Source: Actinomycetes bacterium
GTDB lineage: Bacteria > Actinomycetota > Acidimicrobiia > Acidimicrobiales > Acidimicrobiaceae
Direction of reading: 5' to 3'
Assembly (NCBI GenBank): GCA_021841935.1
Contig: JAKCDL010000013.1
Location: 1 to 64,000 of the forward strand
DNA length: 64,000 nt
This document shows positions 18,422-27,712 of the stretch, in pieces. The first letter of the stretch is position 1, and each line of letters starts with the position of its first letter. Under the pieces are notes generated by a model, which saw only the letters and a program-made list of their open reading frames with translations, was not told the origin of the DNA and did not search any database. The position numbers were made by a program, and so were the translations under genes.

Positions 18422-19287
18422 CGGATCTAGCTTCTACTAAAAGGCGTCAGAAGCCTCAAAGGCGAAGGCTCAAGGCATTTCTTGGGAGGAAGGTAGCTGT
18501 CTTTGGCGCAATCGGAATACTCATCATCATCGCAATGGCGATCTTTGCGCCCTTGATAACTTCCTATTCGCCAACTGCGACTGACTTTACTCATCTATTT
18601 GCAGCACCCTTCTCTGGTGGTCACATCCTTGGTACAGATCAGTTAGGAAGAGACTCGTTCTCTAGGCTCATCTACGGAACTCAGTCCACTCTCGAAGTTG
18701 GTGTCGTTGCTACACTACTTGGAACTTTCGTTGCAGTGCCGATAGGAATAGTTTCTGGCTACTACCGGGGTTGGGTTGATTCGGTGATTATGCGTCTCAC
18801 TGATGTGATTTTGTCGTTTCCGTTCTTGGTCATAGCGGTTGGATTAGCGGCGATCTTGGGTCCGTCGCTTAGAAACGCAATTCTAGCGCTGGGAATAGCG
18901 CAGATCCCGGGAGTTATTCGTATCGCTCGTGCTGAGGCCTTAGGCCTGCGGGAACAGGAGTTCGTTCAGGCAGCGATCGCTAGTGGCGCCTCCGACCCTA
19001 CGATCTTGGCTCGATATATGCTTCCCAATATGCTAAGCCCTCTGGTAGTGCAGGTAAGTGTCGCAATTCCAGGGGCAATTCTTGGTTCTGCGCTACTCTC
19101 TTTTTTGGGGGTAGGGGTGCAACCACCTACTCCGGCGTGGGGTTCGATGTTGGCGACTGCTCAAACTTATCTCTACCAGGACTACTGGCTAGCAGTTCTA
19201 CCCGGTGTTGCGATCCTCCTTACCACCCTTTGCTTCAACTTCTTTGGCGACGGTCTGCGAGACGCACTTGACCCATCACTTGGATAG
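18418..19287 (+). CDS. peptide ABC importer permease (DppC type)
   Basis: A 289-residue DppC-type permease. The N-terminal GTG overlaps the dppB stop (GTGA). It has HILGTDQLGRDSFSRLIYG, typical of DppC, then five or so helices, the EAA loop EQEFVQAAIASGASDPTILA and a C-terminal GVQPPTPAWGSMLA segment. It forms the second half of the translocation channel. Confidence 0.92.
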   Translation: MTDLASTKRRQKPQRRRLKAFLGRKVAVFGAIGILIIIAMAIFAPLITSYSPTATDFTHLFAAPFSGGHILGTDQLGRDSFSRLIYGTQSTLEVGVVATLLGTFVAVPIGIVSGYYRGWVDSVIMRLTDVILSFPFLVIAVGLAAILGPSLRNAILALGIAQIPGVIRIARAEALGLREQEFVQAAIASGASDPTILARYMLPNMLSPLVVQVSVAIPGAILGSALLSFLGVGVQPPTPAWGSMLATAQTYLYQDYWLAVLPGVAILLTTLCFNFFGDGLRDALDPSLG

Positions 19288-19295
19288 GGGATATC

Positions 19296-20282
19296 TTGGA
19301 AAAACTTCTTGAAATAGAAGATCTTTGTATTAACTTTGGATCCCAACCAGACGCAGTTAGAGCGGTTCGGAACCTAAACCTCTCCGTCGATGCCGGTGAG
19401 GTTGTGGCCTTAGTTGGCGAGTCAGGGTGTGGAAAGTCGATGTCAGCCCTGGCTGTCATGAAGTTGACACCTCCTGCGGCGATTGCTACGGGTAGCATCA
19501 GGTTCAATGGGACCGAAATTCTGTCTGCGCCAGATTCGGTCATTCGTAAAATTCGCGGACGGGAGATTTCAATGGTCTTTCAAGAGCCTATGACCTCCCT
19601 AAATCCAGCATTTACGGTTGGTGATCAGATCGCAGAGACGCTTCGTCTTCACCTAAAGATATCTAAGCAGGAGGCAGCAAAGAGGGCAGTCGAGTTACTT
19701 AGCAGGGTGAGGATAGCCTCTCCTGAAAAGCGTGCTCGAGCCTATCCTCATCAGCTCTCTGGTGGTATGAGGCAGAGGGTGATGATCGCTATCGCACTTA
19801 GTTGCAACCCTAAGTTCTTGATCCTCGATGAACCAACTACGGCTCTCGACGTCACTACGCAGGCTCAGGTTCTTGAGATAGTGAGAGAGCTTGAAGGAGA
19901 GGGTGATACTGGGGTTCTGCTGATCACCCATGATCTAGGTGTCGTGGCGGATCTCGCCGATCGAGTAGTTGTTATGTACGCAGGATCTCCAGTTGAGACT
20001 TCAGATGTCGGTGGGATATTTAGCCAACCCATGCACCCCTATACCAATGGACTCCTAGGCGCCGTACCAAGGCGAAGTGACGGGATTCGACGAAGGTTAA
20101 ATGACATTCCAGGGACTGTTCCAGTTATTAAAAGTAATCCCGGGCGCTGTGCCTTTGCCGATCGGTGTTCTTATGCTGCGGATGATTGCGCAGCTAAAGA
20201 GCCGGAGCTCTTTGATATCCAAGGTGGGCATCGAGTTGCCTGCTTCCACCCGGTTGGAGTAGAAGAAGGTGCCATTTTATGA
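19296..20282 (+). CDS. peptide ABC importer ATPase (DppD type)
   Basis: A 328-residue ATPase: Walker A GESGCGKS, Q-loop VFQEPMTSLNPAFTVGDQ, signature LSGGMRQRVMIA, Walker B FLILDEPTTALD and H-loop LLITHDLG. The C-terminal extension has CAFADRCSYAADDC, the cysteine cluster of the oligopeptide-type ATPases that can hold an iron-sulfur cluster. Start is TTG 8 bases after the permease stop; the end overlaps the next ATPase by ATGA. Confidence 0.92.
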   Translation: MEKLLEIEDLCINFGSQPDAVRAVRNLNLSVDAGEVVALVGESGCGKSMSALAVMKLTPPAAIATGSIRFNGTEILSAPDSVIRKIRGREISMVFQEPMTSLNPAFTVGDQIAETLRLHLKISKQEAAKRAVELLSRVRIASPEKRARAYPHQLSGGMRQRVMIAIALSCNPKFLILDEPTTALDVTTQAQVLEIVRELEGEGDTGVLLITHDLGVVADLADRVVVMYAGSPVETSDVGGIFSQPMHPYTNGLLGAVPRRSDGIRRRLNDIPGTVPVIKSNPGRCAFADRCSYAADDCAAKEPELFDIQGGHRVACFHPVGVEEGAIL

Positions 20283-21304
20283 GTAGTCCAATATTGCAGT
20301 TAGAGGGGCTAAAAGTTAGCTTTTCAGTCCCGGGTGGCACGGTAAATGCAGTCAGAGATGTGAACCTTGAAGTTGGCAAGGGTGAGATCTTAGGGCTAGT
20401 AGGTGAGACCGGAAGCGGTAAGACTACGGTTGGTAAAGCAGTAGTGCGCCTCATAGAGCCAACTTCGGGCAAGGTCTTGATCGACGGAGTGGATATATCA
20501 CACCTATCTAGAGGTCGGATGCGTCCATTTAGGCGTAAGGTACAGATGGTATTTCAGGATCCATATTCTTCTCTGAATCCGAGGATGACGGTGGCTAAGC
20601 TCATTGAACACCCTCTAGCAATTCACGGCGTTGCAAATCGCCTCGAGAGAAGGGCAAAGGTGGAAGAGATTGTCGATCGCGTCGGCCTCTCTAGGGCGGT
20701 GTTACATCGTTATCCAGGAGAGATGTCTGGTGGGCAGCGGCAACGCGTCGGCCTCGCTAGGGCTCTAGTTTTATCTCCGGAACTTCTCGTCGCCGATGAG
20801 CCGGTCTCCGCATTAGATGTTTCAGTGCAAGCAGGGATCTTGAACCTGCTAGTTGACCTTCAGCAGGAGATGGGTTTTTCGTGTCTTTTTATCACTCATG
20901 ACCTCTCTGTTGCAGAGCATCTCTGTGACCGAGTTGCTGTTATGTACTTGGGCGAGATCGTCGAGGTCGGAAGTCGAAGTGATGTGTTGGTTAGTGGTCT
21001 TCATCCATACACTCAGTCTCTTCTTGAAGCTGTGCCAGTTCCTGACCCAGTGGTACAAAGGGGAAGGGTTAGAGCGACGCTTCCTGGCGATCCACCTGAC
21101 CCATTGAATCCTCCTCATGGCTGTGCCTTGAGTCCTCGTTGCCCGTTGGTCGATAGTCGGTGCATCGATGAACATCCTGCACTGTTGTCTTATACGAGCG
21201 GCCAAGGTGGTAAAGTTGGTAGCGAGATAGGATTGGATCATCTGATTCGATGCCATCGAGTCGCCGAGAGGAAGGCTACGTCCTTAGTAGAAAATACGCT
21301 TTGA
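20279..21304 (+). CDS. peptide ABC importer ATPase (DppF type)
   Basis: A 341-residue partner ATPase with Walker A GETGSGKTT, Q-loop VFQDPYSSLNPRMTV, signature MSGGQRQRVGLA, Walker B LLVADEPVSALD and H-loop LFITHDLS. A C-terminal cysteine cluster (CALSPRCPLVDSRC) matches DppF/OppF proteins. It is last in the operon; a strong bidirectional hairpin follows 22 bp later. Confidence 0.92.
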   Translation: MSSPILQLEGLKVSFSVPGGTVNAVRDVNLEVGKGEILGLVGETGSGKTTVGKAVVRLIEPTSGKVLIDGVDISHLSRGRMRPFRRKVQMVFQDPYSSLNPRMTVAKLIEHPLAIHGVANRLERRAKVEEIVDRVGLSRAVLHRYPGEMSGGQRQRVGLARALVLSPELLVADEPVSALDVSVQAGILNLLVDLQQEMGFSCLFITHDLSVAEHLCDRVAVMYLGEIVEVGSRSDVLVSGLHPYTQSLLEAVPVPDPVVQRGRVRATLPGDPPDPLNPPHGCALSPRCPLVDSRCIDEHPALLSYTSGQGGKVGSEIGLDHLIRCHRVAERKATSLVENTL

Positions 21305-21326
21305 CGTATTTGAAGTAACTCTTTTG

Positions 21327-21359
21327 GATGCCGTTACCTGTTTGGTAACGGCATCGTTT
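21327..21359. terminator. rho-independent terminator between converging operons
   Basis: GATGCCGTTACC (21327-21338) and GGTAACGGCATC (21344-21355) form a perfect 12-bp stem with a 5-base loop, followed by GTTTT on the plus strand. It can also serve the leftward GntR transcript. Confidence 0.85.
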
Positions 21360-21401
21360 TGCACTAATTTTCGGCTCGTTCTTTTGTAACTTCGGTCTTT
21401 C

Positions 21402-22070
21402 CTATCCAGGTAGAGCTAGGAGACCGCGGCGACTACGGTCGCAGTGAATTGCCATGAGCGACTTTGCGGCTTCTGGGTCACCCTTGAGTATCGCCTCAAC
21501 GACGCCCCCGTGCTCTTCCCACGATGCGGGCGCTCTCTTTACTGCTATGGCCGCAAAGTACCAACGTACTCTACCTTCAATTACACCGGTCATCTCAGAG
21601 AGTACATGATTGCCTGAGAGGTTTATTATCGCTGAGTGAAGGGTTGCGTTGTGGTCAACGATCTCTTTGTCGACGCCGTTAGTTGCCTCGTGGGAACCGG
21701 TATGGAGGATGGCCTTTAGGCTATCTAGCTCTTCAATGTCGACTTGTGAATCTCGAACTCGTTGGGCCGCTTGAAATGCAGCCTCTGACTCCAAGGCAGT
21801 GCGGACACTAAATACCTCGTCGATTTCTCGAGCGGTGGGGGTGTGAACGTATGCACCGTAACCGGCCTTTAGGTCTATCCAACCGTCGCGAGCGAGGATC
21901 TGTAGAGCCTCTCTGATCGGTAGGCGGCTAACGCCGAGTTGAGAGGCCAATTCAGATTCAATTAGGTGTTGGGCGAATTTGTATTCGCCCGTCACAATCA
22001 GCTCTTTAATGGCGCTAGCAACCTCCACTCGAAGTGGCCCTGGCCTTGTGATTGCTCTTAGGTTTGTCAT
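21402..22070 (-). CDS. GntR-family (FadR subfamily, FCD domain) regulator
   Basis: A 222-residue regulator. The winged helix covers residues 10-75, with VASAIKELIVTGEY, ESELASQLGVSRLPIREALQ and ARDGWIDLKAGYGAYV. The all-helical FCD domain follows, with the R-x-x-LE motif (VRTALESEAA) and metal-binding Asp/His candidates (VDHNATLHSAI, GNHVLSEM). It starts 12 bp after the gamma-glutamyltransferase stop and is probably co-transcribed. Local control of that gene and of the facing peptide importer is likely; the ligand would be a small carboxylic acid. Confidence 0.9.
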   Translation of the reverse strand: MTNLRAITRPGPLRVEVASAIKELIVTGEYKFAQHLIESELASQLGVSRLPIREALQILARDGWIDLKAGYGAYVHTPTAREIDEVFSVRTALESEAAFQAAQRVRDSQVDIEELDSLKAILHTGSHEATNGVDKEIVDHNATLHSAIINLSGNHVLSEMTGVIEGRVRWYFAAIAVKRAPASWEEHGGVVEAILKGDPEAAKSLMAIHCDRSRRGLLALPG

Positions 22071-22082
22071 CGGTGGAAGATT

Positions 22083-23852
22083 CTAATGACCTGTTGAGTA
22101 AGCTTGATCTTGCCTTGGATCAGACCCAGCAATTAGCTCTTGTCCGACCCTACCTACCGCACAGACCCTTCCCAACCCCCAACCTTCAGCTACATGGACA
22201 TCGTGGCCCATCTCTCTTAGTCTGTCAATTTGTTCAGTGCCGAAACGTGCCTCCACATCAACTCTTCGGGTGTGGGCTTCGCGGGGGTAGAAGGAGGATG
22301 GAAAGTGTGATGTGTGAAAAGTTGGAGCATCGATCGCCTCTTGTAGGTTCATATTGAAGTGGACCTTTCGCAAGAAGAAGGAGAGGGTCCATTGATCCTG
22401 CTGGTCTCCCCCTGGGGTTCCAAAGGCTAAGTCTCCCTTTGAGCCACCAAGGGCTATCGTTGGACTCAATGTGGTTCTCGGTCGCCTTCCTCCAACGTAG
22501 GAGGTGGGGGAGTCTGGATCAAGCCAAAACATCTGTCCACGAGTTGAAAGGGAGAAGCCAAGACCTGGAATACAGGGGCCACCATGTAGCCACCCCCCAG
22601 ACGGCGTTGCTGAAACCATATTTCCGTAGCGATCAACTACATCTATTTGACATGTATCTTTGCTTATCGGATCTGGTGGAGCTCCGGTGCCCCCTTGGAG
22701 CACCCCAACTCCAATTAGTTGGTTAGATGGATACCACGGAGTCTTGCCGTCAATTGATCCAGGTCGCAACTCGAGCGAGGCTTCTTTAGAGATCAACTTT
22801 CGGCGGCTGTCGGCGTATTGCTTTGAAAGTAAGGTTTCGAGGGGAACCTCGACATAGTTGGGGTCGCCGTAGTAGGCGTCTCGATCGGCAAAAGATAACT
22901 TCGCTGCTTCTATTACTAGATGGACAAAGTCAGCAGATCTAGGGTCCATAGCCGATATGTCAAAGCCCTCTAAGAGTCTCAGTTGTTGTAAGAATACTGG
23001 GCCTTGGCCCCATGGGCCGGTCTTGAAGACTTCATATCCTTGGTAATTTATCGATATTGGATCTTCGAGCGATGGAGACCACCTCGCCATATCCTCGCCG
23101 CTAAGGTAACCGCGGTGCCTATCACCGCTATCGTCCATAACTTCGTTATTGGCTACGAATGAATCGATGGCCTCGGCCACGAAGCCGGAATAGAAGATCT
23201 CTCTTGCGCGTGCGATCTGACTCTCTCGCTTTGTTGAAGTGCGCTTTGACTCGTCAAGTATTCGGCTATAGGTGTTGGCAAGAAGGCTATTCTTCCAAAT
23301 TCCACCCCCCTTGGGAGTTGCACCTGAAGCTAAAAGGTAGACTTCGGCCGAGCTCTTCCAGTGGTTCAAGAAGAGTTCACGGTTGGCGTCGATGGTCATT
23401 GCAGCTCGATCGAGGAGGCGAAATCCATCTTGGGCATAAGCGATAGCGGGGGCCATGACGGTTTCAAGATCTAGCGAGCCGTACTCTTCGAGCAGCATCA
23501 TCCAGGCCCCAAATGCACCTGGAACACACATTGGTAGCACGCCGGTGCCTGGAACTTGAGTTAGCCCTGAATCTACGAGGTCGTCGATGTTTGCTCGAGC
23601 GGGTAAAGGTCCTTGGCCACAGATAACTTTCACCTGCGATGTTGAAGATTGATAGAAGATAATGGGAACGTCGCCACCTGGACCATTTAGGTGAGGCTCG
23701 ACCACTTGAAGTACAAGGCCGCCCGCTACAGCTGCATCAAAGGCGTTTCCTCCGCGATCCAACATCGCCATTGCAGTTCCTGCGGCTAGCCAATGTGTCG
23801 CAGAGGCCATCCCAAAGTTGCCTGAGAGTTCGGGGCGCGTTGGTTGAGTCAT
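22083..23852 (-). CDS. ggt: gamma-glutamyltransferase-family enzyme
   Basis: A 589-residue Ntn-hydrolase of the gamma-glutamyltranspeptidase family. Thr400 (in DTCQIDVVDRYGN) aligns with the autoprocessing and catalytic Thr of the usual TTHYSVVD motif; the next residues are Cys-Gln instead of Thr-His, similar to the DTCHLDV subfamily. The oxyanion SATPSGGW and the large-subunit GGNAFDAAVAGGLVLQVVEPH are present. No signal peptide is seen, so it should be cytoplasmic, unlike E. coli GGT. It faces a peptide importer and is about 8 kb from 5-oxoprolinase genes, which suggests cleavage of imported gamma-glutamyl compounds. Confidence 0.87.
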   Translation of the reverse strand: MTQPTRPELSGNFGMASATHWLAAGTAMAMLDRGGNAFDAAVAGGLVLQVVEPHLNGPGGDVPIIFYQSSTSQVKVICGQGPLPARANIDDLVDSGLTQVPGTGVLPMCVPGAFGAWMMLLEEYGSLDLETVMAPAIAYAQDGFRLLDRAAMTIDANRELFLNHWKSSAEVYLLASGATPKGGGIWKNSLLANTYSRILDESKRTSTKRESQIARAREIFYSGFVAEAIDSFVANNEVMDDSGDRHRGYLSGEDMARWSPSLEDPISINYQGYEVFKTGPWGQGPVFLQQLRLLEGFDISAMDPRSADFVHLVIEAAKLSFADRDAYYGDPNYVEVPLETLLSKQYADSRRKLISKEASLELRPGSIDGKTPWYPSNQLIGVGVLQGGTGAPPDPISKDTCQIDVVDRYGNMVSATPSGGWLHGGPCIPGLGFSLSTRGQMFWLDPDSPTSYVGGRRPRTTLSPTIALGGSKGDLAFGTPGGDQQDQWTLSFFLRKVHFNMNLQEAIDAPTFHTSHFPSSFYPREAHTRRVDVEARFGTEQIDRLREMGHDVHVAEGWGLGRVCAVGRVGQELIAGSDPRQDQAYSTGH

Positions 23853-24208
23853 TTATTGTTCCCATCTAGATTCTCGTCGTGGACAGCAAAGGCTAAGTTG
23901 GCTAGCACGGTCTAACGCTAAGATTTGAGGTTGGTACCAAGGTTAGTTTGGTTGCGATGGTGGTGTCTAAGTGAACACTGTCTGCTCCCCAAACCCTAAG
24001 CTCCTTTGAGCTCCGCCCGCCTTCGAAGCTCCGCCGTCTCACCTCGCAACTATCTCTACCTCTGTCCGCACTAGCCCTTGATATCTTGACTGTCGTAACG
24101 ACTTGCACGAGTGAGAACGCTTTAGCGACCGTACAAATTAATTACTGTATTCTGTATCCAACATTAGCACGATGCCCGTTTCGACACGGTTTGATTTTTA
24201 GATTTTGC
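23853..24208. other. intergenic region upstream of ggt
   Basis: No gene is supported. TACTGTATTCTGTAT (about 24141-24155) repeats the TACTGTAT seen in the candidate peptide-operon promoter (15712-15719), which might mark a shared GntR site, but it lies about 290 bp from the ggt start. Confidence 0.35.
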
Positions 24209-24400
24209 ATGTTGGAACCATTGAAGGCTCCTGCCCTCTTGCTACTTGACGAATTGACTACAGAGGTAGAGGGGATTGGAGCGGTTGTCAGTGGAGTGCT
24301 TAGGGACTTTGGTGGCCTCGTCGACTTATGTAGGCCTTCAAAGAGTAAGGGTGCTGGATTTACATCCTCTCAACGATCGTCACGCCTACTTTGGTTTACT
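24209..24400 (+). pseudogene. possible relic of an FAD-linked oxidase (GlcD/D-lactate dehydrogenase type) C-terminal region
   Basis: An open frame reads APALLLLDELTTEVEGIGAV, VLRDFGG and then SQRSSRLLWF. The order (hydrophobic beta strand with E/D, helix, GG turn, then an R..LW helix) is that of the cap domain of glycolate/lactate FAD oxidases. Nothing of the FAD-binding N-terminal part is visible and the frame runs into the antisense of lutB-lutC. The neighbourhood of lactate oxidation genes makes a lost lactate or glycolate oxidase plausible. Weak match by eye. Confidence 0.35.
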
Positions 24401-24436
24401 TTTTTTGACAATACCGCCCTACGCCTCTTCCCCTTT

Positions 24437-26698
24437 TTAGCCTCGCTCAACCACGATCACGTCGAGTTTTCGGGGGCCGTGGACTCCCTCAACCCGCTCA
24501 AGTTCTATGTCAGAGGTCGCTGAAGGTCCCGAGATCCACGTTTGCGGAGCTCGGTGATTGATACGGGAAATCGCTTCAGGCAGCACCTCAACGATTTGGT
24601 CTTCGTACACCAAAGCAATGTGGTGATCCACGATGAGCGATATCGCTCTTCGCCCTTGCCCTTTACCTCCGTCGAGTATGATCGTTCCACTTGTCGCTAC
24701 TGCGACGGCGGTAGTCGTTACGACTGTGTTGATTTTGTCTAGAGTGTCATAAGTCAAGTTGTCGTCGAGAGATGATATCGTCCGGGCGCGCTCGCCAAGT
24801 AGAGCTTCGTCAAAATCTTTGGAGATGACCACAGTCGTCGTTGAGTTTTTGGCGATCAACGCATCGATCGTCTGCGGTAATTCAGCTTCGCTACAACGAG
24901 TGATAGTCGCCTTGTAGTCGATCGTCCTGTCGATAAAGAGCTCGATCACTTCATCGTGCGACAGGACCCCAGCCTTGTTGTACGAGTTCAACGGAGCTGT
25001 TGGCTTTTGGAACCCTGCCCCGATTATTTGGTTTATTGGATAAGTGAAGTCATCGATCGTTACCCCTGCTACACTTGTGGACCGCCCTTGATCGCCAGTG
25101 GTTTGTTTAGTTTCTTTAGCCGAATCCTGAGGGGCGAGATTAGGTATGCCTTTGGATAAATTGAAGCCGAACTTTGCCATGGCGCGCAAGGACCCTAGTG
25201 CACTTCTGCTCGATGAAGATCTCTTTTTACTCTTAGGTCCTCTAACTATGTTTTCGGGGTGATTCTCTTTCATCCAGTCGCGAAATGACGGACCGACTGG
25301 AGTAGGTAGTGACCTGCCCTTAGTCCACGCAGATAGAGGAGGCGGAGCGACGTTTATGGTTCGTTTCCCGATCAAGGCCGCACCCTTTCGTGCGATCTCG
25401 AGTGAGTTTCGAAAAAGGGTAGGGTTTTTGAAGGCGGCATAGACGCTCTCCATGAGCACCTTTTCGCCAGATATTGAACCTGCGTTGCGTGCGCTATCGA
25501 CGCTTTGTGATCTAAGTTCTACTAGAAGTTTAGGAATGTCGATCTTGACTGGGCAGACTTCGTAACAGGCACCACATAGTGATGATGCGTAAGGAAGAGA
25601 CTTTTCTAATTCTCCAATCGAACCTCGCCTAATCTGGGGAACCAGCACTGCACCTATTGGTCCGGGATATGTTGAGCCATAGGCGTGGCCGCCGGCTCGT
25701 TCGTATACTGGACAGACGTTTAGACAGGCTGAACACCGGATGCACCTGAGAACTTCTCGTCCAACGGGATCGCGAAGTGCCTCGCTCCTTCCGTTGTCGA
25801 TCAAGATGAGGTGGAAGTTCTTTGGCCCATCGCCATCTGTAACGCCGGTAAATATCGACGTATAGGGATTCATCCTCTCCCCCGTTGAACTTCGGGGAAG
25901 CAGTTGCAAGAAGACCTCTAGGGACTGCCAATCGGGAATGATCTTGTCGATACCTACTACCGAGATCAAGGTCTCTGGTAGGGTAAGGCACATTCGTCCA
26001 TTTCCCTCGGATTCGACGATGACGATCGACCCGGTCTCCGCAACTAAAAAGTTTCCCCCAGATATTGCGACCTTGCTCTCTAAAAATCGTGCCCTTAGGT
26101 GACTCCTAGCTGCTGCCGCCAATTGCTTTGGCTCATCGGTCAACCCCATCGGCGCAGGAACACCAGATTTGCCCATATTCTCGAGAAATATCTCTCGTAT
26201 TTGAGATCGATTCTTGTGGATCGCCGGAACGAGGATGTGCGATGGTAGATCGTCGCCGAGCTGAACGATTAATTCGGCTAGGTCTGTCTCGTATGCTTCG
26301 AGCCCCGCCTCCTCAAATGCCTTGTTGAGCTCGATCTCCTGAGTCGCCATCGACTTTATCTTGACGACCGACTTGGCTCCATATGATTTGGTCAGTGCGA
26401 TCGCAATCTGGTTCGCCTCATCTTTGTCCCGGGCAAAGTGAACTACTCCACCGGCCTTTGTGACATTTTCTTGGACTAGCCGAATTAATTCTGGAAGCGT
26501 CGACTGAGCGAGATCTTTAATGTATGCCCCGTGGTCCCTAAGGGCTTCCCAGTCACTTAGCTCACCTACAACCTTCGCTCGTTTGTTGCGAATTGTTGTG
26601 GTCGCATGGCTTAGGTTTGCCCGCAGTTGAGAGTCTGCTAGCGCAGCAATTACCTGCTTTTGAAATGGACGTGGATCGTCGAATGTCCTTGATGTCAC
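24437..26698 (-). CDS. lutB-lutC: fused LutB-LutC L-lactate oxidation protein
   Basis: A 753-residue cytoplasmic iron-sulfur protein. Residues 1-about 480 are LutB: the LUD region (THILVPAIHKN-type segment, FLVAETGSIVIVESEGN) followed by two [4Fe-4S] motifs, C319-C322-C325-C329 and C375-C378-C382. A basic Ser/Lys-rich linker (about 480-560) leads to a LutC/YkgG-like LUD domain ending in TWISGPSATSDIELERVEG and HGPRKLDVIVV. In most bacteria LutB and LutC are separate proteins; here they are one chain. The gene overlaps lutA by 4 bases (ATGA). With LutA it should oxidise L-lactate, the end product of rhamnose breakdown, to pyruvate. Confidence 0.9.
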   Translation of the reverse strand: MTSRTFDDPRPFQKQVIAALADSQLRANLSHATTTIRNKRAKVVGELSDWEALRDHGAYIKDLAQSTLPELIRLVQENVTKAGGVVHFARDKDEANQIAIALTKSYGAKSVVKIKSMATQEIELNKAFEEAGLEAYETDLAELIVQLGDDLPSHILVPAIHKNRSQIREIFLENMGKSGVPAPMGLTDEPKQLAAAARSHLRARFLESKVAISGGNFLVAETGSIVIVESEGNGRMCLTLPETLISVVGIDKIIPDWQSLEVFLQLLPRSSTGERMNPYTSIFTGVTDGDGPKNFHLILIDNGRSEALRDPVGREVLRCIRCSACLNVCPVYERAGGHAYGSTYPGPIGAVLVPQIRRGSIGELEKSLPYASSLCGACYEVCPVKIDIPKLLVELRSQSVDSARNAGSISGEKVLMESVYAAFKNPTLFRNSLEIARKGAALIGKRTINVAPPPLSAWTKGRSLPTPVGPSFRDWMKENHPENIVRGPKSKKRSSSSRSALGSLRAMAKFGFNLSKGIPNLAPQDSAKETKQTTGDQGRSTSVAGVTIDDFTYPINQIIGAGFQKPTAPLNSYNKAGVLSHDEVIELFIDRTIDYKATITRCSEAELPQTIDALIAKNSTTTVVISKDFDEALLGERARTISSLDDNLTYDTLDKINTVVTTTAVAVATSGTIILDGGKGQGRRAISLIVDHHIALVYEDQIVEVLPEAISRINHRAPQTWISGPSATSDIELERVEGVHGPRKLDVIVVERG

Positions 26699-27432
26699 TT
26701 TTGATCTCCAGTGTGGGCAAGTATCTCGGCTAGGTGCATGACTCTTATGCCACTCTTCATCTTCTCGCTAATGCCACCGATGTGAGTTAGGCAGGAGTTA
26801 TCCAGGGAACAGAGGACCTCTGCGCCGCTTCTTTTGACCGAGGTAAACTTATCACTACCCATCGCAATCGAGGTATCAGAGTTCTTGAGGGCAAATACCC
26901 CTCCAAAGCCACAGCAAGAGTCCTGCTTTTCTATCTCTAGTAGTTGAAGGTTTCTAACTGCTCTAAGGAGACGCGTTGGTCGGTCTCCCGCTTTAGTGAC
27001 GCGAAGCGAGTGGCAGGTGGGGTGATAGGCGACTTTGTGAGGAAATGAAGCCCCTACGTCTTCTACCTCCAAGATGTCGGTAAGGAACTCGCTAAATTCG
27101 TAGACCTTTGGAGAATATTGAAGGGCTATCTCTTCGAATTGTTCGTCATGTGTCGCTTTGGCAGCGTTGTGATAGACCTCTCGCACAGTTCCGACGCAAC
27201 TTGCTGAAGGAGACACTACATAGTCAAAGTCGCTAAAGATCTCAATGCTCCTCTTTGCAAGTTCGATCCCCTCTTGGCGGTATCCTGAGTTGAGGTGCAT
27301 CTGGCCACAGCAACTCTGTTCTTCGGGAAAGTAGACGCTGTGTCCGAGACGCTCTAGAACCTTGACGACTGCAATTGCAGTCTTGGGGTAGAGTGCATCG
27401 TTGATGCAAGTGATCATCAACCCAATCTTCAT
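26695..27432 (-). CDS. lutA: LutA-type L-lactate oxidation iron-sulfur protein
   Basis: A 245-residue protein with two CCG domains, each supplying cysteines for a non-cubane iron-sulfur site: SCCGQMHLNSGY in the N-terminal half and SCCGFGGVFALKN in the C-terminal half, with CINDALYP and HPTCHSLR as the partner segments. ATG at 27432 has GAGGAA upstream and fits the family start MKIGL; an in-frame GTG at 27465 is less likely. It is the first gene of the lut pair; about 280 bp separate it from the divergent LLM gene. Confidence 0.92.
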   Translation of the reverse strand: MKIGLMITCINDALYPKTAIAVVKVLERLGHSVYFPEEQSCCGQMHLNSGYRQEGIELAKRSIEIFSDFDYVVSPSASCVGTVREVYHNAAKATHDEQFEEIALQYSPKVYEFSEFLTDILEVEDVGASFPHKVAYHPTCHSLRVTKAGDRPTRLLRAVRNLQLLEIEKQDSCCGFGGVFALKNSDTSIAMGSDKFTSVKRSGAEVLCSLDNSCLTHIGGISEKMKSGIRVMHLAEILAHTGDQK

Positions 27433-27712
27433 CGCATTCCTCAAGTCTCTTTTTGGTGCTCTCACTCTTTGAGTCTTTTGGATCGGCTACCGGACCCGTG
27501 TGACTTACTATAAGAAAATAGCACCGTGGTGGCTGAATCGCGGGGCTGAGTTGTCAAACCATCATATCTAGTCGATGGTGAAATTGTCACATCGAAGCGG
27601 TAGGTATTTGTGCGCAATTGCAATTCGCCTTACCGAGATGATCTTTCCTTTGCTAACTTATGGCTAAGGAGGCCGAGATGTATCGGCAGCTTAGTTTCGA
27701 AGGCGATGTGAA

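Noticed and set aside
24086-24208. Upstream part of the frame that contains the FAD-oxidase-like relic
   Set aside because: Only the segment from 24209 resembles a protein family; the upstream residues are Cys-rich nonsense.
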